Part shown: piece by piece, positions 24,985-34,007 of the stretch
Layout: each line of letters starts with the position of its first letter
Position numbering within the stretch: the first letter of the stretch is position 1
Source of the DNA: Paenibacillus tuaregi
GTDB lineage: Bacteria; Bacillota; Bacilli; Paenibacillales; Paenibacillaceae
Assembly (NCBI RefSeq): GCF_900086655.1
Contig: NZ_LT575476.1
Location: 4,842,292-4,906,291 of the forward strand
Reading direction: 5' to 3'
DNA: 64,000 nucleotides
Notes under the pieces: generated by a model
Seen by the model: the letters and a program-made list of their open reading frames with translations, nothing else
Databases searched by the model: none
What the model was told of the DNA's origin: nothing
Made by a program: the position numbers and the translations under genes

Positions 24985-25013
24985 ATTATAGAACATTTGT
25001 TCGCAAATATCAA
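24985..25013 (-). promoter_or_regulatory. SigA promoter with LexA-type SOS box in the spacer
   Basis: On the minus strand TTGATA (25008-25013) and TATAAT (24985-24990) are separated by exactly 17 bases. The spacer contains GAACATTTGTTC (24991-25002; the minus strand reads GAACAAATGTTC). This fits the Gram-positive LexA consensus GAAC-N4-GTTC, placed where a repressor would block polymerase. Downstream on the same strand come the 28-codon frame, the IS1595 relic, a repeat and then the DinB-family gene. No terminator is obvious between the promoter and that gene. Confidence 0.7.
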
Positions 25014-25033
25014 CAATGTAGTTTAACATAGCC

Positions 25034-25076
25034 AAATTAAAAAGTCCCCTCGGCGGTTTATTGCCAAGGGAACTTT
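25034..25076 (-). terminator. Terminator of argH and the arginine cluster
   Basis: AGTCCCCTCGGC (25043-25054) pairs with GCCAAGGGAACT (25063-25074) with two mismatches. The minus strand continues TTTTTAATTT. It lies 40 bases after the argH stop. Confidence 0.8.
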
Positions 25077-25114
25077 CGGTTTGAGCTATATTTTTAAATT
25101 ATCAGAATGCCTGC

Positions 25115-26530
25115 TTATCTGCTCTTCTCCACATACTCGCTTACCCACTGCTCTGTTGTCTTCAGCTTCTCCTGAGCCCTTGAGATGGCCTCAGCCACCT
25201 GCTTGGTAGCCGTCCCTCCATACACATTGCGGGCATCAACTACCGCTTCCGGCTGAAGAACCGCATAAATCCGGTCATCGAACAGCGGGGAGAAGGTCTT
25301 GAACTCGTCCAGCGTCAGGTCCAGCAAGTACTTGTTGTTCTGGATGCAATAGAGCACTGTCTTGCCAATCACCTCATGCGCTTGGCGGAAAGGCAGGCCT
25401 TTGCCCACAAGAAAGTCAGCAATGTCTGTTGCGTTGGAGAAATCCTGATTAACGGCTTCACGCATCCGCTGCTTGTTGACCTTCATCGTTGCGATCATGC
25501 CGGCGAACAGCTGAAGTGCGCCTTCCAGCGTCGCTACGGTATCGAACATGCCTTCCTTATCCTCCTGCATATCCTTGTTGTAGGCCAGAGGCAGGGACTT
25601 CAGCACCGTAAGCAGCCCCATCAGATTGCCGTACACACGGCCGGTCTTCCCGCGGACAAGCTCGGCCACGTCCGGATTCTTCTTCTGAGGCATGATGCTG
25701 CTGCCCGTACAATACGCATCATCCAGCTCAACGAAGCGGAATTCTGTGCTGCTCCAGAGGACCAGCTCTTCGCACAGACGGGAGAGGTGAACCATGAGAA
25801 TCGATGAGTTCGACAGGAATTCCAGGATAAAATCCCGGTCACTCACGGCATCCAGACTGTTCTCATATACCCCGTCGAAATGCAGCTGCTCGGCCACATA
25901 ATGCCGGTCAATGGGGAATGTGGTACCCGCTAATGCTCCCGCGCCCAGCGGCAGCACATTTACCCGCTTGTAGCTGTCCTGGAACCGTTCAATATCACGC
26001 TGGAACATCGAGACATACGCCATCAGGTGATGGGCGAACAGGATAGGCTGTGCCCGCTGCAGGTGGGTGTATCCTGGCACAATGGTATCCAGGTTCGCCT
26101 CGGCCTGCCCGATGAGCGCTTCCTGGACCGTATACAGCAGCCCGGTGATCTCTACGACCCGCTTGCGCAGATACAAATGCATATCGGTAGCCACCTGATC
26201 ATTGCGGCTGCGGCCGGTGTGCAGCTTCCCGCCAACCGGGCCAATCTCCTCAATCAGGTTCTTCTCGATATTCATATGGATATCCTCATCCCCGACTGAG
26301 AACTCAATCTCTCCACGGCGAATCTTGTTGAGCACCAGATGAAGCCCATCTTTGATGCGCTCCACATCTTCGGCCGGCAGGATGCCGCACTTGCCAAGCA
26401 TGCTCACATGCGCCAGACTTCCTTGAATATCCTCTTCCGCCAATGCCTTGTCAAAACCGATGGAGGCGGTATATTCCTCAACCAACCGGTTTGTCTGCTT
26501 CGTAAAACGTCCTCCCCACAGCTTGCTCAC
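25115..26530 (-). CDS. argH: Argininosuccinate lyase
   Basis: ArgH splits argininosuccinate into arginine and fumarate, the last step of arginine synthesis, in the cytosol as a homotetramer. The fumarase-superfamily signature GSSIMPQKKNP is present at about residue 275, as is TGRSRNDQVATD near 110. The length is about 471 residues, which is normal. The frame could open at 26539, but the GTG at 26530, eight bases after AAGGAG, gives the usual N-terminus SKLWGGRFTK. It is the last gene of the arginine cluster, 246 bases after argG. That gap shows no clear terminator, so argG and argH may be one transcript. Confidence 0.97.
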   Translation of the reverse strand: MSKLWGGRFTKQTNRLVEEYTASIGFDKALAEEDIQGSLAHVSMLGKCGILPAEDVERIKDGLHLVLNKIRRGEIEFSVGDEDIHMNIEKNLIEEIGPVGGKLHTGRSRNDQVATDMHLYLRKRVVEITGLLYTVQEALIGQAEANLDTIVPGYTHLQRAQPILFAHHLMAYVSMFQRDIERFQDSYKRVNVLPLGAGALAGTTFPIDRHYVAEQLHFDGVYENSLDAVSDRDFILEFLSNSSILMVHLSRLCEELVLWSSTEFRFVELDDAYCTGSSIMPQKKNPDVAELVRGKTGRVYGNLMGLLTVLKSLPLAYNKDMQEDKEGMFDTVATLEGALQLFAGMIATMKVNKQRMREAVNQDFSNATDIADFLVGKGLPFRQAHEVIGKTVLYCIQNNKYLLDLTLDEFKTFSPLFDDRIYAVLQPEAVVDARNVYGGTATKQVAEAISRAQEKLKTTEQWVSEYVEKSR

Positions 26531-26776
26531 CTGATCCACTCCTTCTTCTGAATGCAGACCGCAGGCCGCTCCCGGTATTAAGAGAACGGCCCTGCAATCC
26601 TACGTTATATCATTACCGGAACTTCCGCCGGCCTTCGTTCATCTTATCGTAAGCCTATACGGCCCTGTCTGCAACTGCGCTGGCGGGCAATCGCCTGCCT
26701 CGTTACAATATCCGTCCTACCTGCCAGCGGTAATTACGAAGGTGGCTAAGGCCACATCTCTGTTGCCATACGCTGC

Positions 26777-28009
26777 TTACTTGCTCTGCTCCACACCGGA
26801 GCCCACTTTCAGACGCAGCGCGTTCAGGCGGATGAAGCCTGCCGCATCACCCTGATCGTAAGCCTGGGTTGGGTCCGCCTCCATAGTGGCGATATCCGGA
26901 TTGTACAGGCTCACCGGACTCTTCACTCCAGCGGCAATGATGTTGCCTTTGTACAGCTTCAGGCGCACAGTGCCAGACACGTTCTTCTGGCTCTCCGTAA
27001 CCAGCGCCTGCAGTGCCAGACGCTCCGGTGCGAACCAGAAACCATTATACACTAGCGTGCTGTAACGTGTAATGAGGCTGTCGCGCAGGCTCATAACCTC
27101 ACGGTCCATGGTCAGGGATTCCATCTTGCGATGGGCCGTGAACAAGATGGTACCGCCCGGTGTCTCATACACCCCGCGGCTCTTCATGCCCACAAAGCGG
27201 TTCTCCACCATATCCACACGGCCAATGCCGTGCTTGCCGCCGAGTTCGTTGAGCTTCTCCATTACGCCGAGCGGACTCAGCGTCTCCCCGTTCACTGCCA
27301 CCACGTTCCCGGCAGCGAACTCAAGCTCCACGTATTCCGCCTCATCCGGCGCATCCTCCGGGGACACACTCAGCAGATACATGTCCTTGCTGTCTTCCGC
27401 GCTTGCGTCGAACCAAGGATCTTCCAGCACACCGCTCTCATAGCTGATATGCAGCAGATTGCGGTCTGTGGAATAGGGCTTGGCCGCCGATGCGGTTACC
27501 GGGATACCGTGCTCTTCAGCATAAGCGATCATTTCAGCCCGCCCCGGGAAGCGCTCGCGGAACTCGGTCAAGCGCCAAGGCGCGATTACGCCGATCTCCG
27601 GCGCCAAAGCTGCCGCAGCCAGCTCAAAACGCACCTGGTCATTCCCCTTGCCTGTAGCACCGTGGGCAATCGCAATAGCTCCTTCCGCACGCGCAATCTC
27701 CACCATCCGCTTGGCAATCAGCGGGCGGGCGATGCTGGTGCCGAGCAGATACTGCCCTTCATATTGGGCGCCGGCCTGAAACATCGGATAGATGAAATCC
27801 TTGGCGAATTCATCCTGCAGGTCATCGATGTAGACCTTGGAGGCCCCGGTGGCCAGCGCTTTGGCTTCGAGTCCGTCGAGTTCCTCCTTCTGCCCAATAT
27901 CCGCCGTGAACGCGATGATCTCCGCGTCATAAGTCTCCTTCAACCATTTCAAAATAACGGACGTATCCAAGCCGCCTGAATAGGCCAGCACAATTTTATC
28001 TTTTGCCAT
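26777..28009 (-). CDS. argG: Argininosuccinate synthase
   Basis: ArgG joins citrulline and aspartate with ATP. The N-terminal ATP-pyrophosphatase loop AYSGGLDTSVIL is at residues 9-20, and the substrate-binding region IAHGATGKGNDQVRFE near 115. The length of 410 residues is typical of the bacterial form. The ATG at 28009 lies behind GGGGAGG. An intergenic repeat of about 190 bp separates it from argF, so it may have its own promoter or depend on read-through. I see no strong promoter in the gap. Confidence 0.97.
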   Translation of the reverse strand: MAKDKIVLAYSGGLDTSVILKWLKETYDAEIIAFTADIGQKEELDGLEAKALATGASKVYIDDLQDEFAKDFIYPMFQAGAQYEGQYLLGTSIARPLIAKRMVEIARAEGAIAIAHGATGKGNDQVRFELAAAALAPEIGVIAPWRLTEFRERFPGRAEMIAYAEEHGIPVTASAAKPYSTDRNLLHISYESGVLEDPWFDASAEDSKDMYLLSVSPEDAPDEAEYVELEFAAGNVVAVNGETLSPLGVMEKLNELGGKHGIGRVDMVENRFVGMKSRGVYETPGGTILFTAHRKMESLTMDREVMSLRDSLITRYSTLVYNGFWFAPERLALQALVTESQKNVSGTVRLKLYKGNIIAAGVKSPVSLYNPDIATMEADPTQAYDQGDAAGFIRLNALRLKVGSGVEQSK

Positions 28010-28081
28010 GATTCCTTGTCCTCCCCTTAATTGCCCTGCTTAAGCGGGACAAGATGTCCCGCCGCCGGTCATGCTCTGCAC

Positions 28082-28275
28082 TTTCTTGAACTTATGAAGG
28101 TTACCCTTTTGGGGCGCTGCGATGCCGAGCGTTCTTACGACCACGGTTGTCCCGAAATCCTTAAATTAACTATCCAATGGGGCATTTCGGAAACAAAGGC
28201 GGACGCTCCACTTCTTCAGAATCCCTCGGCCTCTCCGCTGAGATCGGTTAATTTTTAAAGTTCATTTTATATAAT
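28082..28275 (+). repeat. Intergenic structured repeat, type I (copy 4)
   Basis: This is a full-length copy between argF and argG. Left end GAACTTATGAAGGTTACCC; core with CCGAGCG and its imperfect partner; CCGAAAT/ATTTCGG stem; GCGGACGCTCCAC hairpin with one mismatch; right end GGTTAATTTTTAAAGTTC. It differs from copies 2 and 3 by point changes throughout, so it is not a recent duplicate. It fills nearly the whole gap. Confidence 0.82.
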
Positions 28276-28282
28276 TAATATC

Positions 28283-29239
28283 TTAACCGATTAAGGCCGC
28301 CATCAGCGCCTTCTGCGCATGCAGCCGGTTCTCCGCCTGATCAAATATAATCGAATTCGGACCGTCGATAACTTCCGCGCTGACTTCCTCCCCACGGTGG
28401 GCAGGCAGACAGTGCAGGAACAAATAGTCCGGCTTGGCATGTTTCACAAGTTCAGTGTTCACCTGGTAGTTCTCAAACGCTTTCTCACGGGCCATCTGCT
28501 CTTCTTCAAATCCCATGCTTGCCCATACATCGGTATAAATGACATCAGCATTCTTGACTGCTTCCTCCGGACTTCTGACCACTTCGATCTTCGCTCCGGT
28601 AGTTTCAGCAATCTTCCGGCTCTCAGCCAGCACTCCGGCATCCGGCTCATAACCTTCCGGACTCGCAACCGAGACATGAACGCCAAGCTTGGCACCGCCG
28701 ATCATCAAGGAATGCGCCATATTGTTGCCGTCTCCGATATAAGCCAGCTTCAGACCCTTCAGGGTGCCTTTGTGCTCCAGAACCGTCTGGAAGTCCGCCA
28801 GCACCTGGCACGGATGGGCCATATCGCTGAGACCGTTAATGACGGGAATCGAAGCATGCTCAGCCAGTTCCACCACATTGTTATGGCCAAACGTGCGGAT
28901 CATAATGCCGTCCAGGTAACGCGACATAACCTTGGCGGTATCGCTGATGGTCTCCCCGCGTCCCAGCTGGATATCATTCTTGCTCAGGAACAGCGCGTGT
29001 CCACCCAGCTGATATGTACCCACCTCGAAGGAGACGCGGGTCCGGGTTGAAGATTTCTCAAAGATCAGCCCCATGGTCTTGCCCTTTAGCGGCTGAAATT
29101 CTTCCCCGTTCTTCTGCTTGCGCTTGATCTCGATAGCGAGGTCAAGCAAATATTGAATCTCCTCGGTGGAGAAATCGGTTAGTTCAACACAGTCGCGGCC
29201 TTTCAGGCCTGCTGCGGTATTTGCCCCCGTAAGACTCAT
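28283..29239 (-). CDS. argF: Ornithine carbamoyltransferase
   Basis: ArgF makes citrulline from ornithine and carbamoyl phosphate. The carbamoyl phosphate motif SSTRTR is at about residue 62, HPCQVLAD at about 142 and HCLPAHRG at about 275, all intact. The length is 318 residues, slightly longer at the N-terminus than many (MSLTGANTAAGLKGR precedes the core). The ribosome binding site AAGGAGG overlaps the argD stop region, so argD and argF are in one operon. The direction could in principle be catabolic, but the surrounding genes are all biosynthetic and no arcA or arcC is near. Confidence 0.96.
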   Translation of the reverse strand: MSLTGANTAAGLKGRDCVELTDFSTEEIQYLLDLAIEIKRKQKNGEEFQPLKGKTMGLIFEKSSTRTRVSFEVGTYQLGGHALFLSKNDIQLGRGETISDTAKVMSRYLDGIMIRTFGHNNVVELAEHASIPVINGLSDMAHPCQVLADFQTVLEHKGTLKGLKLAYIGDGNNMAHSLMIGGAKLGVHVSVASPEGYEPDAGVLAESRKIAETTGAKIEVVRSPEEAVKNADVIYTDVWASMGFEEEQMAREKAFENYQVNTELVKHAKPDYLFLHCLPAHRGEEVSAEVIDGPNSIIFDQAENRLHAQKALMAALIG

Positions 29240-29245
29240 CTTCGC

Positions 29246-30505
29246 TTATTCCTCCTTAGTCTGCTCGTGGCGTGCTATAATCTGGCTTAAAATATCCACG
29301 GCCTGATCTATCTCATCTTGGGTCACATACAGATTTGGCAAAAGACGGATTACATTCGGTCCGGCTGTAATGAACAGCAGACGATTCTTCTGTCCTTCTG
29401 TCACCAGATCGGCAACTGGCCCGTCACACTCAATGCCAACGATCAAGCCTTTGCCGCGAACCTCACGCACAAAAGGATGCCCGCCCAGCTTCTCCTGCAG
29501 ACGGTTGATCAGGTAATCTCCCATCTCGGCCGCCCGCTCCGGCAGATGATCCTCCTGCATCGCTTCGATCGTTGCAATAATCGCCGTGGAAGCGATTGGG
29601 TTGCCGCCGAAGGTGGAGGCGTGGCTGCCTGCGGAGAACGCCTCGCGGAGGTACTCCTTGGCCAGCATCGCTCCCGCCGGAATTCCGCTGCCAATCCCTT
29701 TGGCCAGGGTAAAAATATCCGGCTCAATGCCGTAATGCTGATGCGCGAACCATTTCCCCGTACGGCCCATGCCTGTCTGAACCTCATCCACGATAAGCAG
29801 AATTCCATGCTCCTTGCGAAGGGTCTCGATTTCCTGCAGAAAAGCAGGATCGACGAGATGAATGCCGCCCTCGGCGCGAACCATCTCCAGCATAATTGCG
29901 GCTGTCTTAGGTCCGATGGCGGCCTTGAGCGCCTCGATATCATGCATTTCCACCGTCACGAAGCCTTCCGGCAGCGGGAGGAAGCCTTCCTTCACTTTGT
30001 CCTGGCCCGTTGCCGTCAATGTAGCAAGAGTCCGGCCGTGGAAGGACTGCTTGAACGTGATGATCTCATAGCGCTGTTCACCCTTGATCTTCTGATGGTA
30101 GCGGCGGGCCAGCTTGATCGCGGCCTCATTTGCCTCAGCACCGCTGTTTCCGAAGAATACGGCATCCCCGCATCCAAGGCTGGCAAGCAGCTGCGCCGCC
30201 TGCTCCTGCTGCGGAATTTCAAACAGATTGGACACATGCCAGATCTGATCCAGCTGCTCCTTGATTCTGTTCTTCACTTTCTCAGGAGCGTGACCGAGGT
30301 TATTCACCGCAATCCCGCTATAGAAATCCAGATAGCGGTTGCCTTGGTCATCCCATGCCCAGCTTCCTTCGCCTTTTACAAGGGAAATAGGAAAACGTCC
30401 ATATGTAGGGAACAGCGCACTTGCTGTGCGACTGGAAACACTGCCCCCCTGCTCCTTGCCCTCTTTTTGCAATTGGCCTTGCGCCTGAACATTTGAATTC
30501 GCCAT
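29246..30505 (-). CDS. argD: Acetylornithine aminotransferase
   Basis: ArgD is a PLP enzyme that converts N-acetylglutamate semialdehyde to N-acetylornithine. Class III aminotransferase marks are present: GNSGAEANEAAIKLAR, the DEVQTGMGRTGK region with the PLP-contacting Asp, and TLAKGIGSGIPAGAM with the Schiff-base Lys. An N-terminal extension of about 25 hydrophilic residues (rich in Gln, Gly and Ser) precedes the usual start of the fold. The gene begins two bases after argB ends, so translation is coupled. Confidence 0.95.
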   Translation of the reverse strand: MANSNVQAQGQLQKEGKEQGGSVSSRTASALFPTYGRFPISLVKGEGSWAWDDQGNRYLDFYSGIAVNNLGHAPEKVKNRIKEQLDQIWHVSNLFEIPQQEQAAQLLASLGCGDAVFFGNSGAEANEAAIKLARRYHQKIKGEQRYEIITFKQSFHGRTLATLTATGQDKVKEGFLPLPEGFVTVEMHDIEALKAAIGPKTAAIMLEMVRAEGGIHLVDPAFLQEIETLRKEHGILLIVDEVQTGMGRTGKWFAHQHYGIEPDIFTLAKGIGSGIPAGAMLAKEYLREAFSAGSHASTFGGNPIASTAIIATIEAMQEDHLPERAAEMGDYLINRLQEKLGGHPFVREVRGKGLIVGIECDGPVADLVTEGQKNRLLFITAGPNVIRLLPNLYVTQDEIDQAVDILSQIIARHEQTKEE

Positions 30506-30507
30506 GA

Positions 30508-31359
30508 TTACCGTTCACTCCTTTGCATCCGTACAATTTTGGTTCCGATCTGCTCACCGGCCAGTACCCGGCTAAGCACCTTCGGCTCACTGCCATTGAC
30601 AATCACGACTTCCTTCACCTGTCCATGAATGCAGGCTACTGCCGCGCGTACCTTAGGGATCATTCCTCCGTAAATTTCACCGGTCAGAATCATGTCCTCA
30701 ATCTGCTGCACCGTGACTGTAGGAAGAACCTTCTTCTCGCCGCCTGCACTACTCATAATTCCCGGAACATCCGTGACCACGATCATCTGCTGTACACCCA
30801 GCTTGGAAGCAACGGCCCCTGCCGCTGTATCCGCATTAATATTATAACGCTGTCCGTCTGCACCGACGCCGACCGGAGCAATAACTGGCATATAGCCCAG
30901 CTTCGCCACTCCTTCGATGATTGAAGCCTTGACGTCCGTGACATCACCGACCAAGCCAACCTCACTGCTGGCGGCGACCGGTTTCGCCTGAATCAGAAAG
31001 CCATCCACCCCGGATAAACCGATGGCCTGACCGCCTGACGTCTGAATACGGCGGACAATCTGCTTGTTAATGGTTCCCGACAACACCATTTCAACGACAT
31101 CAAGCACTTCTTCCGAAGTATATCTAAGCCCGCCGACAAACTTGGTCTCAATTCCAAGCTTCGCCAGATTATCCGAAATCGCAGGGCCGCCCCCGTGAAC
31201 AATGACCGGTTGTATACCTCTTGTCTGCAGTTCAATCAGATCATCAAAAAAAGAATCCGGCAGCTCATTAAGTGTGCTGCCCCCGCATTTCATCACAAAA
31301 GATTGGGTCTGTGAAACGCCGGAAATCCCTTGCGGTTCCCCTTGTAATACCGATTTCAT
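30508..31359 (-). CDS. argB: Acetylglutamate kinase
   Basis: ArgB phosphorylates N-acetylglutamate and is usually a control point of the pathway. The amino-acid kinase fold shows MKCGGSTL (Lys for ATP) near residue 23, VHGGGPAIS near 55, and NINADTAAGAVASKL near 175. The length is 283 residues with an N-terminal extension of about 20. The start is ATG 31359 behind AAGGGAG. A 190-base gap holding a repeat separates it from argJ. Confidence 0.95.
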   Translation of the reverse strand: MKSVLQGEPQGISGVSQTQSFVMKCGGSTLNELPDSFFDDLIELQTRGIQPVIVHGGGPAISDNLAKLGIETKFVGGLRYTSEEVLDVVEMVLSGTINKQIVRRIQTSGGQAIGLSGVDGFLIQAKPVAASSEVGLVGDVTDVKASIIEGVAKLGYMPVIAPVGVGADGQRYNINADTAAGAVASKLGVQQMIVVTDVPGIMSSAGGEKKVLPTVTVQQIEDMILTGEIYGGMIPKVRAAVACIHGQVKEVVIVNGSEPKVLSRVLAGEQIGTKIVRMQRSER

Positions 31360-31409
31360 GACTCCGGTCTCCCTTCTCAGGTTCGTTCTTATTGATTTAC
31401 AAGTAAGAC

Positions 31410-31555
31410 AGCCGTATGAAATGTTCTTCCGATTGCTGTTGCTCTCAGACTTCTTGAATTAAATTTATAAGGTAGAAGTCCGGTCACAAAGGCACACGCT
31501 TCGCTTCTCCAGAATCATTTCACACTCTTGCCTATTGGTAATTTTTAAGTTGCCA
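31410..31555 (+). repeat. Intergenic structured repeat, type II (copy 5)
   Basis: This copy lies between argJ and argB. Its middle stem is TGAAATG (31417-31423) paired with CATTTCA (31516-31522), extended by TTCT/AGAA, in the same place where type I copies have CCGAGTG/CACTCGG. An inner stem joins AGACTTC with GAAGTCC. The GCTTCGCTTCTCCAGAATCA block is shared with the copy at 2109-2327. So the fold is kept while the stem sequence differs. Confidence 0.75.
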
Positions 31556-31570
31556 CCAGTCGCCGAAGCC

Positions 31571-32803
31571 TTATGTCCGATAAGCCGCATTAATGCGGAC
31601 ATAATCGTAGGTCAGGTCGCAGCCCCATGCGGTTGCTGTGCCTTCGCCGTTCTTAAGGTCTACTATAATTCGGACCGTATCGCCCTTGAGATAAGTCAGC
31701 GCCTCATCCTCATCAAAGGCCACAGGCTTCGAGCCAGTTAGTACCGCAATGTCTCCAAGCTTAATGTCCACCGTCTCGGGATTCACCGGTTCACCCGCAC
31801 GTCCCAGCGCGGCAATGATCCGTCCCCAGTTCGCATCCGCCCCGAATACGGCGGACTTCACGAGGCTTGAGCCAACGATCGTCTTCGCAATCACCCGGGC
31901 GGACAGATCGCTCACTGCTCCTGTCACTTCAACCTCAACCAGCCGGGTGGCCCCTTCCCCATCACGGGCAATCGCCTGGGCCAGAGCCTGGCATACATGC
32001 CGGAACGCCACCGCAAAGCTGTCCCAATCCGGGTGTTTCTCTGTCAGCTCCTGATTGCCGGCCAGCCCGCTTGCCATAGCCAGCAGCATATCGTTCGTGC
32101 TGGTGTCCCCGTCCACGGTAATCATGTTAAAGGTCACATTGGTGGTCTCCCTGATTAACGATTGAAGCGCATCCGGGTGAATCTTGGCATCTGTCGTAAC
32201 GAATCCAAGCATGGTAGCCATGTTCGGATGAATCATGCCCGACCCCTTCGCAGCACCTGCAATGGTCACTTCACGGTCATCAATGATTAGAGATACACAG
32301 ACTTCTTTCTTAACTAGATCCGTTGTAAGAATCGCTTGCGAGAACTGCTCCGCCCCATTCTCCTCAGCGGATAATACAGCCGGAAGCTGCGCAATGCCGC
32401 GGCTGACACAGTCCATCTTGAGCAGTTCACCAATCACGCCGGTCGAGGCGACAGCCACATCCTGTTCATCCACGCCAAGCGCCTTGGCCGCCTCTGCCCG
32501 CATCGTGTAGGCATCTGCTTCCCCCTGTTTGCCTGTGCAGGCATTTGCATTGCCGCTGTTCACAATGGCTGCGCGCAGCATGCAGCTCTGGGCCAGGCTG
32601 TCCTGGGTCACCCGGATGGGCGCCGCCTGGAACACATTTGTCGTATACACCGCGGCTGATACTGCTGGGACCTCGCAGACGATGGCGGCGAGGTCATTGC
32701 GGGTTGTTTTTTTCAAGCCACAATGCAACCCTCCGGCCTTGAACCCCTTAGGTGCGGTGACCGAACCGCCCTCTACCACCTTAAACAAGCTTGCAACTCC
32801 CAT
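31571..32803 (-). CDS. argJ: Bifunctional ornithine acetyltransferase / N-acetylglutamate synthase
   Basis: ArgJ recycles the acetyl group from acetylornithine to glutamate and, in bifunctional forms, also makes N-acetylglutamate from acetyl-CoA. It cuts itself in HPNMATML, where Thr becomes the N-terminal nucleophile of the beta chain. The preceding KGSGMI and the GNANACTGK region are intact. The length of 410 residues is normal. No argA is present in the cluster, which is consistent with a bifunctional enzyme. The ATG at 32803 lies behind GGAGG, 13 bases after argC. Confidence 0.96.
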   Translation of the reverse strand: MGVASLFKVVEGGSVTAPKGFKAGGLHCGLKKTTRNDLAAIVCEVPAVSAAVYTTNVFQAAPIRVTQDSLAQSCMLRAAIVNSGNANACTGKQGEADAYTMRAEAAKALGVDEQDVAVASTGVIGELLKMDCVSRGIAQLPAVLSAEENGAEQFSQAILTTDLVKKEVCVSLIIDDREVTIAGAAKGSGMIHPNMATMLGFVTTDAKIHPDALQSLIRETTNVTFNMITVDGDTSTNDMLLAMASGLAGNQELTEKHPDWDSFAVAFRHVCQALAQAIARDGEGATRLVEVEVTGAVSDLSARVIAKTIVGSSLVKSAVFGADANWGRIIAALGRAGEPVNPETVDIKLGDIAVLTGSKPVAFDEDEALTYLKGDTVRIIVDLKNGEGTATAWGCDLTYDYVRINAAYRT

Positions 32804-32816
32804 GATGTCCTCCGTT

Positions 32817-33869
32817 CTATGGGTATATTGGGGTGAAGTTCAGCCCAAGCGTCTCATCCCAGCCCATCATTAAGTTCAAATTCTGGACCGCCTGCCCGGC
32901 AGCCCCCTTCACCACATTGTCGATGACGGAAATGATCGTCACCCGGTTCGTCCGGTTGTCCACCACAAACCCAATATCACAATAGTTCGATCCGCATACT
33001 TCCTTGGTAGCCGGATACTGGCCTTCTGGACGAATACGGATAAATTTCCTTCCTTCATAATACTGCTTGTATAGTTCAACCAGCTCTTCGTTGGTATGAG
33101 ATCCGTTCAGCGATGCGTACATCGTGCTCATAATACCACGTGTCATGGGTACCTGATGGGTAGTGAAGGTAACCGTAACCTTTTCTCCTGCCACATCGGT
33201 AAGTACCTGCTCAATCTCCGGAATATGCTGGTGCTTGTTGACTTTGTAAGCTTTAAGATTCTCGTTAATTTCCGAGTAGTGTGTCATCAGGCTCAAGCCT
33301 CTGCCTGCTCCCGATACCCCCGACTTCGCGTCAATAATGATGGTGGATGGATCAATCCAGCCTGCCTTCACGGCAGGAATCAGTCCGAGCAGCGTAGCTG
33401 TAGGATAACAGCCGGGATTGGATATCAGCTGCTGTCCTTTCACCTTGTCTCCGTAAATCTCGCTCAGACCGTATGCTGCAAGATCGAGCAGCTCGCTTGC
33501 CGGTGCGTCGTGCTTATACCATTGTTCATACGACTGGCCGTCCTTCAGCCTGAAATCTCCGGATAAGTCAATGACCTTGAGTCCGGCCTCGACAAACTGC
33601 GGAACCAGCTTGGCGCTGACCCCCGATGGTGTCGCTGTGAACACGACATCCGCCTTGGAGGCGATCTCCTGTACATCCACACCGTCCAGGTCCTGCACTA
33701 GAATATCCGTCAAATGCGGGAACCCGTCCGTGATTGGCACCCCTGCGCTGGAAGCCGAGATAACCGACGTAATTTTCACCTTGGGATGGTCCAATAAAAA
33801 ACGAATCAGCTCCACCCCTCCATATCCGGTGGAACCGACAATGGCTGTTCTTACTAGTTCTCCACTCAC
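32817..33869 (-). CDS. argC: N-acetyl-gamma-glutamyl-phosphate reductase
   Basis: ArgC reduces N-acetylglutamyl phosphate with NADPH. The Rossmann motif GSTGYGGVELIR is at residues 12-23, and the catalytic Cys is in SNPGCYPTA at about 156. The length is 350 residues. The start is a GTG at 33869 after GCGGGGAT. It is the first gene of the argC-J-B-D-F-G-H cluster and has a good SigA promoter 70-100 bases upstream with a likely ARG box in the spacer. Confidence 0.96.
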   Translation of the reverse strand: MSGELVRTAIVGSTGYGGVELIRFLLDHPKVKITSVISASSAGVPITDGFPHLTDILVQDLDGVDVQEIASKADVVFTATPSGVSAKLVPQFVEAGLKVIDLSGDFRLKDGQSYEQWYKHDAPASELLDLAAYGLSEIYGDKVKGQQLISNPGCYPTATLLGLIPAVKAGWIDPSTIIIDAKSGVSGAGRGLSLMTHYSEINENLKAYKVNKHQHIPEIEQVLTDVAGEKVTVTFTTHQVPMTRGIMSTMYASLNGSHTNEELVELYKQYYEGRKFIRIRPEGQYPATKEVCGSNYCDIGFVVDNRTNRVTIISVIDNVVKGAAGQAVQNLNLMMGWDETLGLNFTPIYP

Positions 33870-33938
33870 CTATATCCCCGCTTTCTGCTGATTTCCAGTT
33901 TATATTGTTTATGCATATCCGATTAGAAGATGTGTATT

Positions 33939-33967
33939 ATTATACAGTCGTATTCATATAAATACAA
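33939..33967 (-). promoter_or_regulatory. argC promoter with putative ARG box
   Basis: On the minus strand TTGTAT (33962-33967) and TATAAT (33939-33944) are exactly 17 bases apart. The spacer holds TTTATATGAATAC within an imperfect palindrome GTATT...AATAC (33950-33965), close to the ArgR/AhrC half-site TGAATA. Repression of the whole cluster by arginine-bound AhrC is the expected outcome. The promoter is clear; the operator assignment is inference. Confidence 0.65.
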
Positions 33968-34007
33968 CCGTTACTTACAGAAGCGGTCAGATTATCTATA
34001 TAGAATA

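Noticed and set aside
26531..26776. Riboswitch or T-box between argG and argH
   Set aside because: I could not draw a T-box consensus, a specifier loop or an antiterminator/terminator pair; only short palindromes such as GTGGCTAAGGCCAC are present.
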